In this document: positions 33,880 to 45,229 of the stretch, piece by piece
Numbering within the stretch: position 1 is the first letter of the stretch
Layout of the letters: every line of letters begins with the position of its first letter
Notes under the pieces: generated by a model
What the model was told of the DNA's origin: nothing
What the model saw: the letters and a program-made list of their open reading frames with translations, nothing else
Database searches by the model: none
Position numbers and translations under genes: made by a program
NCBI RefSeq assembly: GCF_963678635.1
Contig: NC_087067.1
Coordinates: forward strand, 19,661,639-19,725,638
Source of the DNA: Symsagittifera roscoffensis
Lineage: Eukaryota > Xenacoelomorpha > Acoela > Convolutidae
Length of the DNA stretch: 64,000 nucleotides
Reading direction: 5' to 3'

Positions 33880-35310
33880 ATGCTTTTCTCTCAAACAGTC
33901 AATATCTTAAAAAATACAATCCTAAATTTTTTCATAATATTTTTCATTCTATTCAAACTTTTGCTCATATTTTTTATTGATACTTTTGAAGCTTTAATCA
34001 TCCTTTTAATAATTTTTTGCAATATTTCTTCAATTTTTTACTCCCTATTTGAAATATATCTCCAACTTTCCCAAATCATTGACCACATTCACATGTACGA
34101 TAATTCAAACTCTATTTAAATGATACGAACAATTTTTAGTGGAACAGATACTTTTTTACTATTCGTAATTTTCATCACATTTTCATCATCCCTAATAATG
34201 ACAATGTGCAAATGTGTAAAAAAGACATTAGTCACATTCGCCTTAGCAACGTTCCTTTTAATTCTTTTCATCGAAGAATATTACAATAAACATAAATCTT
34301 CCCACTAGAAAATATCAATCGGACACGTTTCCAAAATTGCTAACCAACAATCACAAAATCAGTCTTCACCGACATCATCCCAAGAAAACCCAGCCATACC
34401 CACAACTACCCAAAACCCCCAATCATCTACACGAATTTCTTTTCAAGATAACCCATACACTTTTGAAGAACGACACGCTCGCTTATCCGAACCACTAGAA
34501 CCAGTTCAGCGACAGGCATCACTAAGTGATCCAACATATAATTTATACCCCACATTACCACAAGACCTAAATAGAGTAAGATACATTAGTCAAAATCAAA
34601 ATACAGTTGAAATAAATAGACAAATTATACATCCACGAAGAAATAGAAATTTTCAAACCCCTAGAGTTCATTTTGATATACCCCAATCACCAACACCAAC
34701 TACTTCAGAAATTTCAAGTAGTACATTGCCAGAAACTCCCACACTCCTTTCACAACATAACACCTCAAGTATACCCTCAGGTTACAAAGGTTCAACACCG
34801 ACACTGAACAATTACGTGAAAATCCCTTTAACCCCCCCCCCCCCCCCCCCCAATCCCACCGCACGACTACCATATTGGGCAACACAATCATATACACAAG
34901 GTGAACCAAACATAGTAAATGAACCAATTGATATTTCTACAGATACAACACCATCACATCATTACCAGAAACATTATCACTCCCCTCAACACCATCATTA
35001 AGTCGAGTTTCACCAACGCTTTTCCCTTTAAATTTCCCAAATAACCTCGACGCTGGATATCGAGAACAATCATCATCAAATACCCCTTTACGACTAGATT
35101 GGAATACATTCGTAGCACCTCCCCCAATATTTGGACAACATCAAGATAGTAACTGAATCCACAGTTGGGCACTCAAAAGGTTACAATATAGACAAGATAT
35201 CCACGTAGATATTCGAGAGCACAATATTCAAATACTTCAACAAAATAGTCTCCAATTAAAATTTGAAATCACAATCAAACTTAATAATATTGTCAACATC
35301 CCTACCCATT
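33880..35310 (+). pseudogene. accessory multi-membrane-segment protein with Pro/Ser/Thr-rich tail (pol-env interval)
   Basis: One frame runs from 33880 to 35001, broken only by TAA at 34117-34119 and TAG at 34306-34308. It continues in another frame to ~35150 and, after a stop, to ~35310. The first ~80 residues hold two long hydrophobic segments rich in Phe, Leu and Ile. The next ~60 hold two more (LLFVIFITFSSSLIMT and LVTFALATFLLILF). After these comes a ~230-residue Pro/Ser/Thr/Gln-rich region, with a polyproline run coded by 20 consecutive C (34832-34851). The likely form is a small membrane anchor with a long cytoplasmic tail. No family is recognised, and an ordinary Gypsy element has no such gene here. 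Function unknown. Confidence 0.6.
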
Positions 35311-35451
35311 AAATCCACCAAAAATAACAACAAAATTGCTACCACCACCACCATTAATAACAACTGAAGTAATATATAAATACGATAGATATACGAAAAA
35401 CACAATTGATTACATAACATTTTATAACCCATACTCAGGATTATCATACAC

Positions 35452-38182
35452 ATGTATATTCTAAAAATATTAAAATTTCAACACATCTTTTTTCTATTAT
35501 TTTCCGACCAAAACACAAGTCCTTCTCCTCGCACAGGACCCCAGGATTTCTTAGTAACACACTATGATTGTGAAGAAAACGAACAAAAAACACTACACAA
35601 ATATGCAATAAATCAAGTATCACAATGCGAACCAGAACCAAAAGCTATAGAAACTACAAATTTAATGGCAACATTATATTCAAAAGCCCGAGCAACAACA
35701 GTCACAGGATATAAACTTACAGCAACCTTTTCCGAAAAGAAAGTACACTGTTCACAAGTTTCCAACGGAAATAAGAACCGACTTGATCACGAATCATTTT
35801 ACCAAAGTAATATAGAACGACTTTTACATCTAAATCCCGATGATTGTAAAAACGAATTACTCAGACTGAATATCACAAGAAATAACAACACAGACAAAAA
35901 TATAGTAAATTTCCAAGTCTTTGCCGATTCTGTACATCAAGCAGAACTTGAACGATACCAAGGACATATTAAATTAGACGAAAAATACCTATATAACGGC
36001 GCACACGGAAGGTTAACTTATGACATCCAAGATAAACACTGGATACCACACATTGGAATAAATGATCCTTCAAACTGCAAAGCAGACACAAAAAATAAAG
36101 GATATCACGAAATAATGTTTTTTGATTGGAAAATACAACTTAAAAAAAAACAACTCACAAGAGATTTCACTGATAACACCATGATCTATCAACGAATTAG
36201 ATTACCTTGCAAAAATTATCAAGGTTATTGTGACCCTACAACAAGGACCCAAGCAACAATTGTTTGGTTTCCCGAAGATACATGCACAACATTTCAAGTA
36301 GCAAAAATACACGCTCGAATGATAAAATTTCATGAAAGATATATTTTTTTGAATCAATTCCATACGAAAAAGTAAACCCATCTCGTAAAAAAAGCAATGA
36401 TTTTAGAAATTTTCATGATATAGAAAATAAATTGACACGTTTTCAAGTCTATCAAGAGACAGAATTTGCGTGTAAAAACAGAAATCCACTTTATACAACA
36501 CAAAACTCTGAAATAATTGTCGAATACGAAAAAGGTTTCGACATGACCACTGGAAAAACAAAATTTGACCCTTATGCCACAAGTCATCCTGTTAATGAAG
36601 GAACATCACACGTCCCAGTTATTTTTCATAAAAGCAAAGGTCAACTTGGTGGAAAACTAAAACCATATGACAGTAAAAGCACACGTTTACAAGAACTGTC
36701 ACTAGTGAATAGCACCTATTTTGGTAATATTCATTATGATATTCACTTAGACATGAAATTGGACTACACATTTAGTAGAATTTTTCAAGAAATGTCAATT
36801 TCTGAATTAGAAACACTTCATCAACTATGCGAATTGGAAAGAACACAAATCCTGCAATCACTTGCACTAGCAGTATAAAAAATACCTTATGCAGGATACT
36901 TATTATCAAGAAACAGATCAAATTTTCTTGACAATGAAGGAAACATTTTATGGTTCTATACTTGCACCAAAAAAGTATCACCATTATATGTTTTTGAAGA
37001 CAAACGTTGTTATAAAAGAATCCCCATATTCTATAAAAATAAAGTACATTTTGTCGACACACTTTCAAGACGAACATATTTTTGGGATACCGCAGTCCCA
37101 TGGGGATCAAAAAATAGCCACAATGTAGTACAATTAAACCCTGATGAAGATAAATACTACCTACTTACACCGGACCCTACCTTAATGCAACCACTCAAAA
37201 AATTTTAACCCGAAAGTATCAGAGCTATTGCTCGTAATCCAAATATTGATTTACAATCAATTGGAATGTATTCTAAATCTGATATCTAACGTCACATTAG
37301 AACACAACAGTTTCAGAAATTATTAATACAAATGGACACAATACAACGACAATCAATCGACCAGAATTTAAGAAAACTTGCCGAAACCGCAGGATTTGCA
37401 GACATTTATACACAAGACTATAGCGGATATTTTAAAGATATCAAAGGTTATATATATACTTAAGCGGTGAAAAATATAGACCACAAAATATTTCACTTAT
37501 AAATTTTTCCAGTTTTGTCACCTTGAAAAATGAAATTCTAGCTTTTCTAGGATGGCCCTATTACATCTTAGAAAAATTAACTATCTTATACGCCATGTTT
37601 AATTTTATAGGATTTTTTTTCTCACTGTTAAAAGAATCTATAACACATGCGCTATACACACACAAGTAAACCGACAAGCAAGTGTAGCACGTATACTAAT
37701 TGCAGGTTTTTTTAGATTTTTTTCATCATCAATTAACAAAATACTTCCAGATGCACAAATAAAAGAACAAAACACAAAAATATCCACAAGACAAAACACA
37801 TACGACGAAGAACATATTAAAATAGAAATAACACCTACTGCACCACAGTTGCCACCCTTACCACAAAACCATCCATTATCACTAGTTCCCCGTAATTTCC
37901 GAAACCTAGCAATCACAAATAATCCAAATTCTAGACCAAATACAACACAAAATCCCATCCAACACATAATTACACATCATTCACAAAATGATAATACATA
38001 TGAACAAATTATTGAACAACCTCACACCACCACTTCTCAATCTCAAAATAATCATTTTTTTAGCCCACGGTGAGCCGACAACTTGGATCCCTCCATCGCT
38101 CAAATTCCCACCCAGCCAACCTCCAAACTCAAATCCCAATAATCCCACTTTTTGCTTTCCCACCACCCGATTATCCAATTAA
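35452..38182 (+). pseudogene. envelope-like glycoprotein of the LTR element, broken
   Basis: Starts MYILKILKFQHIFFLLF, a plausible signal peptide. The ectodomain has many Cys, several N-x-(S/T) sites and a WFPEDTCTTFQV segment. The first frame is open to 36375. After a frameshift near 36340 it continues to 36878, then on past stops at 36876-36878, 37206-37208 and 37287-37289. Another shift lies near 37460. A hydrophobic segment around 37555-37650 (YYILEKLTILYAMFNFIGFFF) is the likely membrane anchor. A Pro/Gln/Thr-rich cytoplasmic tail follows, to ~38182. Position after pol and the signal-ectodomain-anchor layout support an env. It would mediate membrane attachment or entry if intact. No specific viral family can be assigned by eye. 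Confidence 0.7.
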
Positions 38183-39879
38183 TAATATACCATCAAGCAC
38201 GAATTCTAATACTAACTCAGATATTTCAGTTTTTCATACTATCTCACAATTTAATAACTCTAATGTAGAAACCCCCGAGGAATTTGCAGACTCCGAACCA
38301 TCTCCCTCTACCCATACCCAGACCAACTCCTCAGTTTTTTCAAAACCCCCTTTTCAGCCCATCCCATCCAGTCAAGTACTCCCATCCGTTTCCACTCCTT
38401 CTTATGCTTCCCAAGTAATCCCAATCTATTCTCCACTTCATTCCGACAGATCATATAATAATTCCCCAGATATCCTCCAAATATCCGAAGAAAATGATAA
38501 TTTTATTACTTTACAACAACAATTAATACACCCCAACACCCTTACAATACATCAACTGTCATCCACAATAACATCCTCAAATCCACCTACCCCCACACCC
38601 TCCTCAGCTTACACTCCATCATTAGCACAATCATCCACATCCACCGAAACACCTACCAGTAATCACCGAGCTTATCGCACTTTTAAACGAAAATTTCCAA
38701 ATCACCCATTCCCAACCAAACCCGGAACAGCCCGCGAATATATTAATCATCCGGAACACGCAAACACGAAAAATTTTCTTGAAATCACCTTACTCTCATT
38801 TCCGCAATATACATTAAATACACCTACCATTGCTAACGACACACGCAATTTTGTTGATGACCACGTTCTAATGCCAACACTTCATTGGACAGCTTATTAT
38901 CATTATACTAACCCCCTCTGCCTACCATTCGCTAATACTACTGAAAGTGTCGAGAAAAACAAAAACATGTTATATAGAATCACCACAACACTAACACCTC
39001 GAAAATTTACTTACGTTGGATATAAAAAATAATCAAAAACATTCACCGCACCCCGAGCTAACGATTTTGCAATAGAAAACTACGATCATAATATCAAATG
39101 CCCTAATCAAGATCAATTTTTAGATGAAGATCGCTTCGCAAACCCGCAACTAACAGAAAATTTTTTCATTAAAACATCATACGTATTTACACTTAATATT
39201 TTTGATAGAAAGCATGATCATATTATTTCAGAAGCACTAGTTGATATTCAAGCATATGAAAGCTTCTATGATAAATTTCAGTTATTTTCACAAACCTTTC
39301 ATTTTCTTTCACCACAGGAACGCGATTTGCACTGTTCCCACGATATTATATTACGCACTAAACAAACGCACACATATACATATTATCGTTTTATACAAAA
39401 TCATTTTGATTTACACACTCCTCAAGACAACCTCACCATCTTTTTCAGTTTCTGAACTCAAAATACACGTCACCATTTTTCATAATTTTACATATTGCAT
39501 TAAAGATACTAACCTCTACGGCATCCTCCGCAACTATGACCCAGTTACCCAAATGTATATATTCTGTCCCATCACAAAGACCTTCAACGATGAAGAATCA
39601 AGACCCTTCCTTATCCCGCATGAATTTATCCAACCTATTGAAATACCCATATTAGAATTCATTCACAATACTAAATATAATCATAAAATCTATAACCTCA
39701 TCCAAAACACACCTTACGAGTTCGCAGTAGGCACAGAACAACTAAACACCATCAATGCACTTCAATTGCTTTGGCCACTGCTGCAAACTAAAAATATCAT
39801 ACGCATACTAGCCAACTTACTAACAACATCAGACATGATACACGACATCTTCCCCCACGGCTTTTTAACAGAAGATTAA
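38070..39879 (+). pseudogene. accessory ORF after env, ~600 residues, unknown
   Basis: The first frame (38070-39032) begins inside the env tail in a different frame. It has a ~200-residue Ser/Pro/Thr-rich part and then a denser part from ~38640 with 'YRTFKRKFPNHPF', aromatic residues and few repeats. After the TAA at 39030-39032 the same frame stays open to ~39456. A shift then leads to a second frame ending at 39879 (...ILRNYDPVTQMYIFCPI...). No domain is recognised. The second half looks like a folded globular domain and the first half disordered. Genes after env are rare in Gypsy elements. Function unknown. Confidence 0.55.
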
Positions 39880-41428
39880 GATAAATATAAATTACAATAC
39901 TTTTAACTAATAAATTCAAATTTGTACTTATCATTTTCTATCAATGTTTGTTTTATTCTTTTAGTCTTCACACCACAATCATCTTCAAAGCAGAAAAAGA
40001 CAAATAAAAATACAAACTTGTTAAATTATCTTAAAACTCATTAATTTCTTGCACTAAATAATGTAGTGAAATTCATAACAAATGTAGTAACAAATGTTAT
40101 TTATAAAGTATTTCCCCATGAAGCAGTAAAATTGAAATACGATGAAAATTTATAATTTTAAACTTCCTCAAAACGCAGTAAAATTCAAATTCTATGCAAT
40201 AAACTGATAAAATGAGAAAAAAATACTAACATTTTCAATATATTCATTCATTCGCACAAGAATTCTATCCAAACTCGCACAGCTCGCCCACGAAGAATTG
40301 TTTAAATAATGATTTTAAGTTTCAAGCTTTCACTATCAACAACTCTAACACACGATAACAAGTTTCAAACTTTCCTTTAACCCGGTTGGAAAGGAATTAT
40401 ACACTAAACCAAACTAACCAACGCAGCTTACTAAACACCACAAATCATAAAATAACAGCTTGACTAAGAATAGAAAACCAATGGTACCCAAACCGGGTTA
40501 ACCCAGTTTAAAACTGGATAATTCATTCTTTTGAAGACTATTATAAAGTCTAAGAAAGAAATAATAAAACACAAAAAAGTCGCAAGACAAACCCAAACCA
40601 AAAATAATTTGCTTTTTGAAAAAAGGACACAACCAAATTAACATAAGAAAGACCAGAAAAAACCAACATAAAACGTTATCACATATCAGGACCTCTCAAA
40701 GAAACAGCATGAAATCACACCTAACACACCAGAGAAGGACGTCCTGAGTTTGCTTATAGCCGGCCTAACCCACCGCGCTACACCCACATTTTGTGACCAC
40801 ACTTCAATTTTTAATAAGAGGTACTCAAGGGTGAGTAACTCTTCAAAACAACTGAACTAAAACAAAACGCTTTTGTGAAAAGAACTAACTAAGTTCGTGA
40901 TTAAAAAACCAAATTAACAAAAATTTATAAAACATAAATCATACTTTGCAGTATATAGATCATACACAACAACAAAGACGAACATCCAAAGACTAGATGA
41001 TCCCATCACACTCGAACAAAAAAATGGCTAAACACAACCGACATGCCGTCCACAATCACGACTCAAAGGATTTAGAGTACGACTTGACTTCGCAGAAAAG
41101 GACTTCATTGAACTAGACCAATGACCACCTTGATGCTCAAGTTTACATACAGATCCGAGTTACAAGGCATCCCTTCCAAACACGATCTTCACGCCATTCC
41201 CAGACGAGGCTGCACACAAAACAGTTCTCTACTAATACAGAAAAACCTGACATAGCAAACCATTTTGAAATCGGATTGATTTCATTGGAGATCACAGTCG
41301 TTGTCGAATGACGTAAAAACAACTTCCTATCCCTGATTCCAGCGTTCTGGAACGTTCCTCTTCAAGAGGAACCCGATAAGAAAATGATGTTCGCCAAATA
41401 CCAACGTTCATCATCCATCCTTCAATTG
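39880..41428 (+). other. 3' non-coding region of the LTR element
   Basis: About 1.5 kb with no convincing ORF. It includes two related 'aacccggtt(g/a)' phrases near 40379 and 40493-40505 and a higher-GC part at 41030-41400. It may contain RNA export or regulatory structures. None is recognised. Confidence 0.4.
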
Positions 41429-41444
41429 CAGAGAAGAAAGAAAG
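41429..41444 (+). other. candidate polypurine tract
   Basis: Purine-rich 'gagaagaaagaaag' lies 12 bp before the 3' LTR. It would prime plus-strand DNA synthesis. A PPT is usually right next to the LTR, so either the LTR start is a few bases earlier or this is a secondary tract. Confidence 0.5.
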
Positions 41445-41455
41445 TTCTAAAAAAC

Positions 41456-41870
41456 TGTGTAAAAAACCTGATCTAAACTACATTTTATTATTGGATAAAT
41501 TAGATATTTTACCACTGTAAAATATTTAATATTAACCAATCATAATCCATCTAACTAACAACCCACTTATTTGTAAGTGCTGAAATTACTTGTAATTTCA
41601 GCACCAGAGAGATTTGAATTAAACTTAGAAATTAGTTACCTCTCCAAGAGAACTTCAGCAGTTGCAATAAGCCAGTATACTCTAGATCTATTGAGCCTAG
41701 CAGAGACTATTTAAACACCCTGAGACTAATAGATATAAGAGTAAGATTAGGATCGGTATTAGACTAAGAAGTTGCAAGAATCTATCCGGCCGAAAATAAG
41801 ATAGCGTGACGAGCAGACGGTGTACCCTATCCGAAATTACTCTATGAGTTAACCTCAAGGACCTAACTCA
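41456..41870 (+). repeat. 3' LTR
   Basis: Begins TGTGTAAA and ends CTAACTCA. It matches the 5' LTR with 13 differences in 402 compared positions by eye (~97% identity), which suggests an insertion that is not very recent. The flank after it, 'gtgaatac', does not match the flank before the 5' LTR. Confidence 0.9.
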
Positions 41871-42501
41871 GTGAATACTTTTTGTTGAGGGCACCTGAAA
41901 TTTGGTCGACAGTCAATTAAACAAAAGCTGAGAAATAAACAAGACGATACACTATAACAGTTCTGTGACATTGAGCTTGAACGTTATTGCCAGAAAAAGT
42001 TTTTTTAGTTTTATTTACAAACCGACAAATCCTAGTCTCATCAGGGCAATGTTTTGAACAATCATAAATTTGTACTCCAAATATTTTCATTTTTTGGTAA
42101 AAAAGTTGATTATGCTTAAATTATTTAAGTTTAAATTTCTTGTTTTTATATGCATCAGGAGAAAATCATCACTGTTTTGATTGCGCTGAAAGGTGTTTTG
42201 ATCCTTTTTTGATGATAAATCAGTTTTGATTACAAAAAAATTGTTAGGTACGAAGAATTTATTTTGTATCAGCTTAAAAGTTTTGTGAGCCATTTGACAA
42301 GAAAAAAAAACAAATAGTTTGAGTACAAAATAAGTCGCTACGAAAAATGCTTCCATGTTGAACATCATGGATGAGCTGTTAAAACTCTTATTAATTACTT
42401 TCTATTTAAAAATTGTCCGATATAAAAAAATCGAGTAGAGCTTCAAAAGTATGAAGTTTAAAATATTAAAATTGTATTTTATTGGATTTTGATATAAAGG
42501 T
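41871..42501. other. intronic spacer
   Basis: AT-rich sequence. A minus-strand reading frame at 42087-42368 has no recognisable domain and is not called. Confidence 0.35.
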
Positions 42502-42781
42502 CAGTGTTGGATCTAAGATTTTCTAGTGTGAGACCTAAAACAACAATTTAAAATCATGTAGACTTTTTTATCAAACACTAAATTTTTGGATTATTCCCAA
42601 AACACTACAAAGACCCTATTATTTAACTATTTAGCAACTATTTTTTGAAGAAAAAAAACGACGTTTATAGGCACTTTTTGGAAGATAATGAGAAAAATTC
42701 CTTTTTTAGGCTAGCTCTCCACTCTCAAAATAAAGTATGTATATATTCGGCCAACCGGATCTAGATTAGATCATAACACTG
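42502..42781. mobile_element. short hAT-like element, tentative
   Basis: The left end CAGTGTTGGATCTAAGAT and the right end AGATTAGATCATAACACTG are imperfect inverted repeats. The interior carries the family core 'gacgtttataggcacttttt'. No target duplication is visible (ataaaggt against acgcagca). It sits ~200 bp before the last GPCR exon. Confidence 0.4.
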
Positions 42782-42977
42782 ACGCAGCAGCACTAAGACG
42801 TGACGCGTACCGAAAAAGTTCCTCTTTTTTTTCTAAATTTAGAGCGATTTTTCGGTATAAATATTTGCGTGTTTATCAATTTCCAAGCCCCCCTCACCAT
42901 ATATATAACTAAAAAGGAGCTACTACTAAAGGTTCAATTGAAAAATTCAATAAATTTTGTGTTATTTTCTCTCACAG

Positions 42978-43469
42978 GTAATATCAGTAAAAAGAGCAGA
43001 AAAAGAAGGAAAAAAGGAGGCTGCTCAAGGGAGACAATCGCGAGCAGTCGCAACATCCTCCTTAGTTGGAGGCCATCTTCTGGGTCGTGAACAAAAGCGC
43101 AATAGTAGTGGTTCAACCAGTAATCGTAAGCGAATTTATTGGCGCAGTAGCATACGACTCAGAAGGCGAAAACGAGCCACGACTACAAATAATGACGCTA
43201 GCATGACTGTCGGTTTGATTATGATTACCTGTGCTTTCCTGATTCTTTCAATCAGTGCAGGAATGTTTCATGAAATTGGACAATCAGATGATCCCAGAAC
43301 GACCATTGCCGAAAAAAAATTTGCCCAACTTCAAGCGGAAATCATGTCAGTGTTGAATAATTCGATGAGTTTTCTGTGCTATTTCATCAGCGGAAATTTG
43401 TTCAGAGCGACCTTTAGAAAAGTGTTCTTTATTCCATATTTCAGACCACTGCGCAGATTAGATTGTTAA
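42978..43469 (+). CDS. class A GPCR, terminal exon with TM6 and TM7
   Basis: Starts after the acceptor 'attttctctcacag' in phase 0, matching the donor at 15760, and ends at TAA (163 codons plus stop). Residues 1-~75 complete a long basic third intracellular loop (many Arg/Lys, RRRKRA). Then come TM6, MTVGLIMITCAFLILSISAG, and TM7, NNSMSFLCYFISGNLFR. TM7 lacks the NPxxY Pro (N-N-S in its place), as in some invertebrate peptide receptors. The short C-tail, PYFRPLRRLDC, ends in Cys. With the upstream exons at least 382 residues are visible, TM2 to the C-terminus. Helix 8 and the tail look normal, so the gene may be functional if the long intron is spliced. Confidence 0.9.
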   Translation, partial: VISVKRAEKEGKKEAAQGRQSRAVATSSLVGGHLLGREQKRNSSGSTSNRKRIYWRSSIRLRRRKRATTTNNDASMTVGLIMITCAFLILSISAGMFHEIGQSDDPRTTIAEKKFAQLQAEIMSVLNNSMSFLCYFISGNLFRATFRKVFFIPYFRPLRRLDC

Positions 43470-44200
43470 CACTGATTATTGATTAGTCTAGATTATTAAA
43501 ATGAGATAAACCTGTTTGTCAGTGGCGGATCTTTGTTCTTTGTAAACTAGTAACTACCCCCTTCTCGTGCTCATAACAAAATTATTTTTTACTTCTTGAG
43601 CAGAAAAAGAAGGAAAAAAGGAGGCTGCTCAAGGGAGACAATCGCGAGCAGTCGCAACATCCTCCTTAGTTGGAGGCCATCTTCTGGGTCGTGAACAAAA
43701 GCGCAATAGTAGTGGTTCAACCAGTAATCGTAAGCGAATTTATTGGCGCAGTAGCATACGACTCAGAAGGCGAAAACGAGCCACGACTACAAATAATGAC
43801 GCTAGCATGACTGTCGGTTTGATTATGATTACCTGTGCTTTCCTGATTCTTTCAATCAGTGCAGGAATGTTTCATGAAATTGGACAATCAGATGATCCCA
43901 GAACGACCATTGCCGAAAAAAAATTTGCCCAACTTCAAGCGGAAATCATGTCAGTGTTGAATAATTCGATGAGTTTTCTGTGCTATTTCATCAGCGGAAA
44001 TTTGTTCAGAGCGACCTTTAGAAAAGTGTTCTTTATTCCATATTTCAGACCACTGCGCAGATTAGATTGTTAACACTGATTATTGATTAGTCTAGATTAT
44101 TAAAATGAGATAAACCTGTTTGTCAGTGGCGGATCTTTGTTCTTTGTAAACTAGTAACTACCCCCTTCTCGTGCTCATAACAAAATTATTTTTTACTTCT
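42994..44200 (+). repeat. 604-bp tandem duplication of the terminal GPCR exon
   Basis: Copy 1 spans 42994-43597 and copy 2 spans 43598-44200. No difference was noticed by eye over the compared length. The unit starts 16 bp inside the exon ('gagcagaaaaagaagg') and runs ~130 bp past the stop codon. Identity this high means a very recent duplication, gene conversion or an assembly error. Confidence 0.9.
43598..44073 (+). pseudogene. duplicate of the terminal GPCR exon, lacking its acceptor
   Basis: Encodes the same TM6-TM7 residues as copy 1 up to the stop at 44071-44073. The first 16 bp of the exon and the original splice acceptor are missing. The nearest AGs ('cttcttgag' and 'gagcag') would join the upstream phase-0 exon out of frame. 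It is therefore probably not used, unless a later in-phase AG is chosen. Confidence 0.65.
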
Positions 44201-45229
44201 ACAAAGGTTTAAATCAGCGGGTAGCACAATAGGTCAACACGATCCGTCATTGCTCTATGTGAGTTTCTGTTCATGTAAAAATAAAGATCCGTACAGTAAA
44301 ATCATTACTGTTTTTGATCGCTTAAAATTATCAATAGAGAGGGAGCATTTTAGCTTATCCACAACTTTTACTGTGTTATTATGGTTTCTTTACCCAGAGA
44401 AATATAAATTGAAAAAAAAATTATATTTTCTTCTGTCGATTAGTTTTTGTGCAGTGCTCACAAATAATTTAAAAACTATATTTTATAAAAAAAATACTAA
44501 TTCAATGTTTGCATGACTTCTGAAATTTTAGACTAAGAAAGAACTTTTGAATTTGTTTAACTATACCCCACTTTGGTGCCTAGTAACGAATTACCATGCC
44601 CATAGTTAACTAATTCAACGGTTAAGCAAATGCTAATTTTGTACATTGTAACGAATCTTTCCCCCGCTCCCTTTTGCAAAAGGGGAGATCCGATTTTTGT
44701 ATATAACGACTAGCATGCACTAGAACCCAGGTTAAACCTTTAAGGAGTTGATTTATTTTGATTGATGAATTGTTTCACAACCAACCATAGAAAGAAAAAC
44801 ATATTTCTAGAACAGACTTTCTAGAAAAAAAAATCCGAAAAAAATGAGATTGTAAGTTCAACAATGTTTGTTTCCAGTTCTTATACGTTCTTGGTTGCAT
44901 AAAACTTAGGTTTTCAGCTAAATGTGTTTATAAAACTTTTAGCATAAATTTTGTTTTGAGCTAAACGCGTAATTTTCACATTTAAAGAACGAAAAACAAG
45001 TTGTTCACCATACAAAAGTATATTTTTGAAAAAGAAATCAAATAGTTATCAAGTTTGCAACACAAATATGGGGAAAGGGGTTGTAAAAATGCTAGTTAAA
45101 CTTAAATTGACAAATTGGGTGAAACAGTTTTGAATTTACTTGCTCTGAAGAGCTGTTTTTTTTTTCATTAAAGTGAAAACGATCCACGATTTCCGAATGA
45201 ATAGAGAGCAGTTAACGAAACAAATTTTG
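44201..45229. other. spacer downstream of the GPCR
   Basis: A possible small exon lies at 44207-44258 (see findings). The rest is AT-rich and without recognised features. Confidence 0.35.

Larger units (their letters stand above)
22996..41870 (+). mobile_element. full-length ~18.9-kb Ty3/Gypsy LTR element with env and accessory ORFs
   Basis: Two LTRs of ~414 bp in direct orientation bound ~18.0 kb of internal sequence. The pol order protease, RT, RNase H, integrase and the integrase GPY-type ending place it in Ty3/Gypsy. The element also carries an env-like gene and three extra coding regions: before gag, between pol and env, and after env. This makes it several times longer than an ordinary Gypsy element of 5-8 kb. 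It lies in the same orientation as the GPCR, inside the intron between the TM5 and TM6 exons. Many frameshifts and stops, and the lost protease Asp, show this copy is defective. No clear 4-6 bp target duplication is seen at the ends. Codon use is A-rich on the coding strand (AAA, ACA, CAA, AAT), as in many retroelements. Confidence 0.9.
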
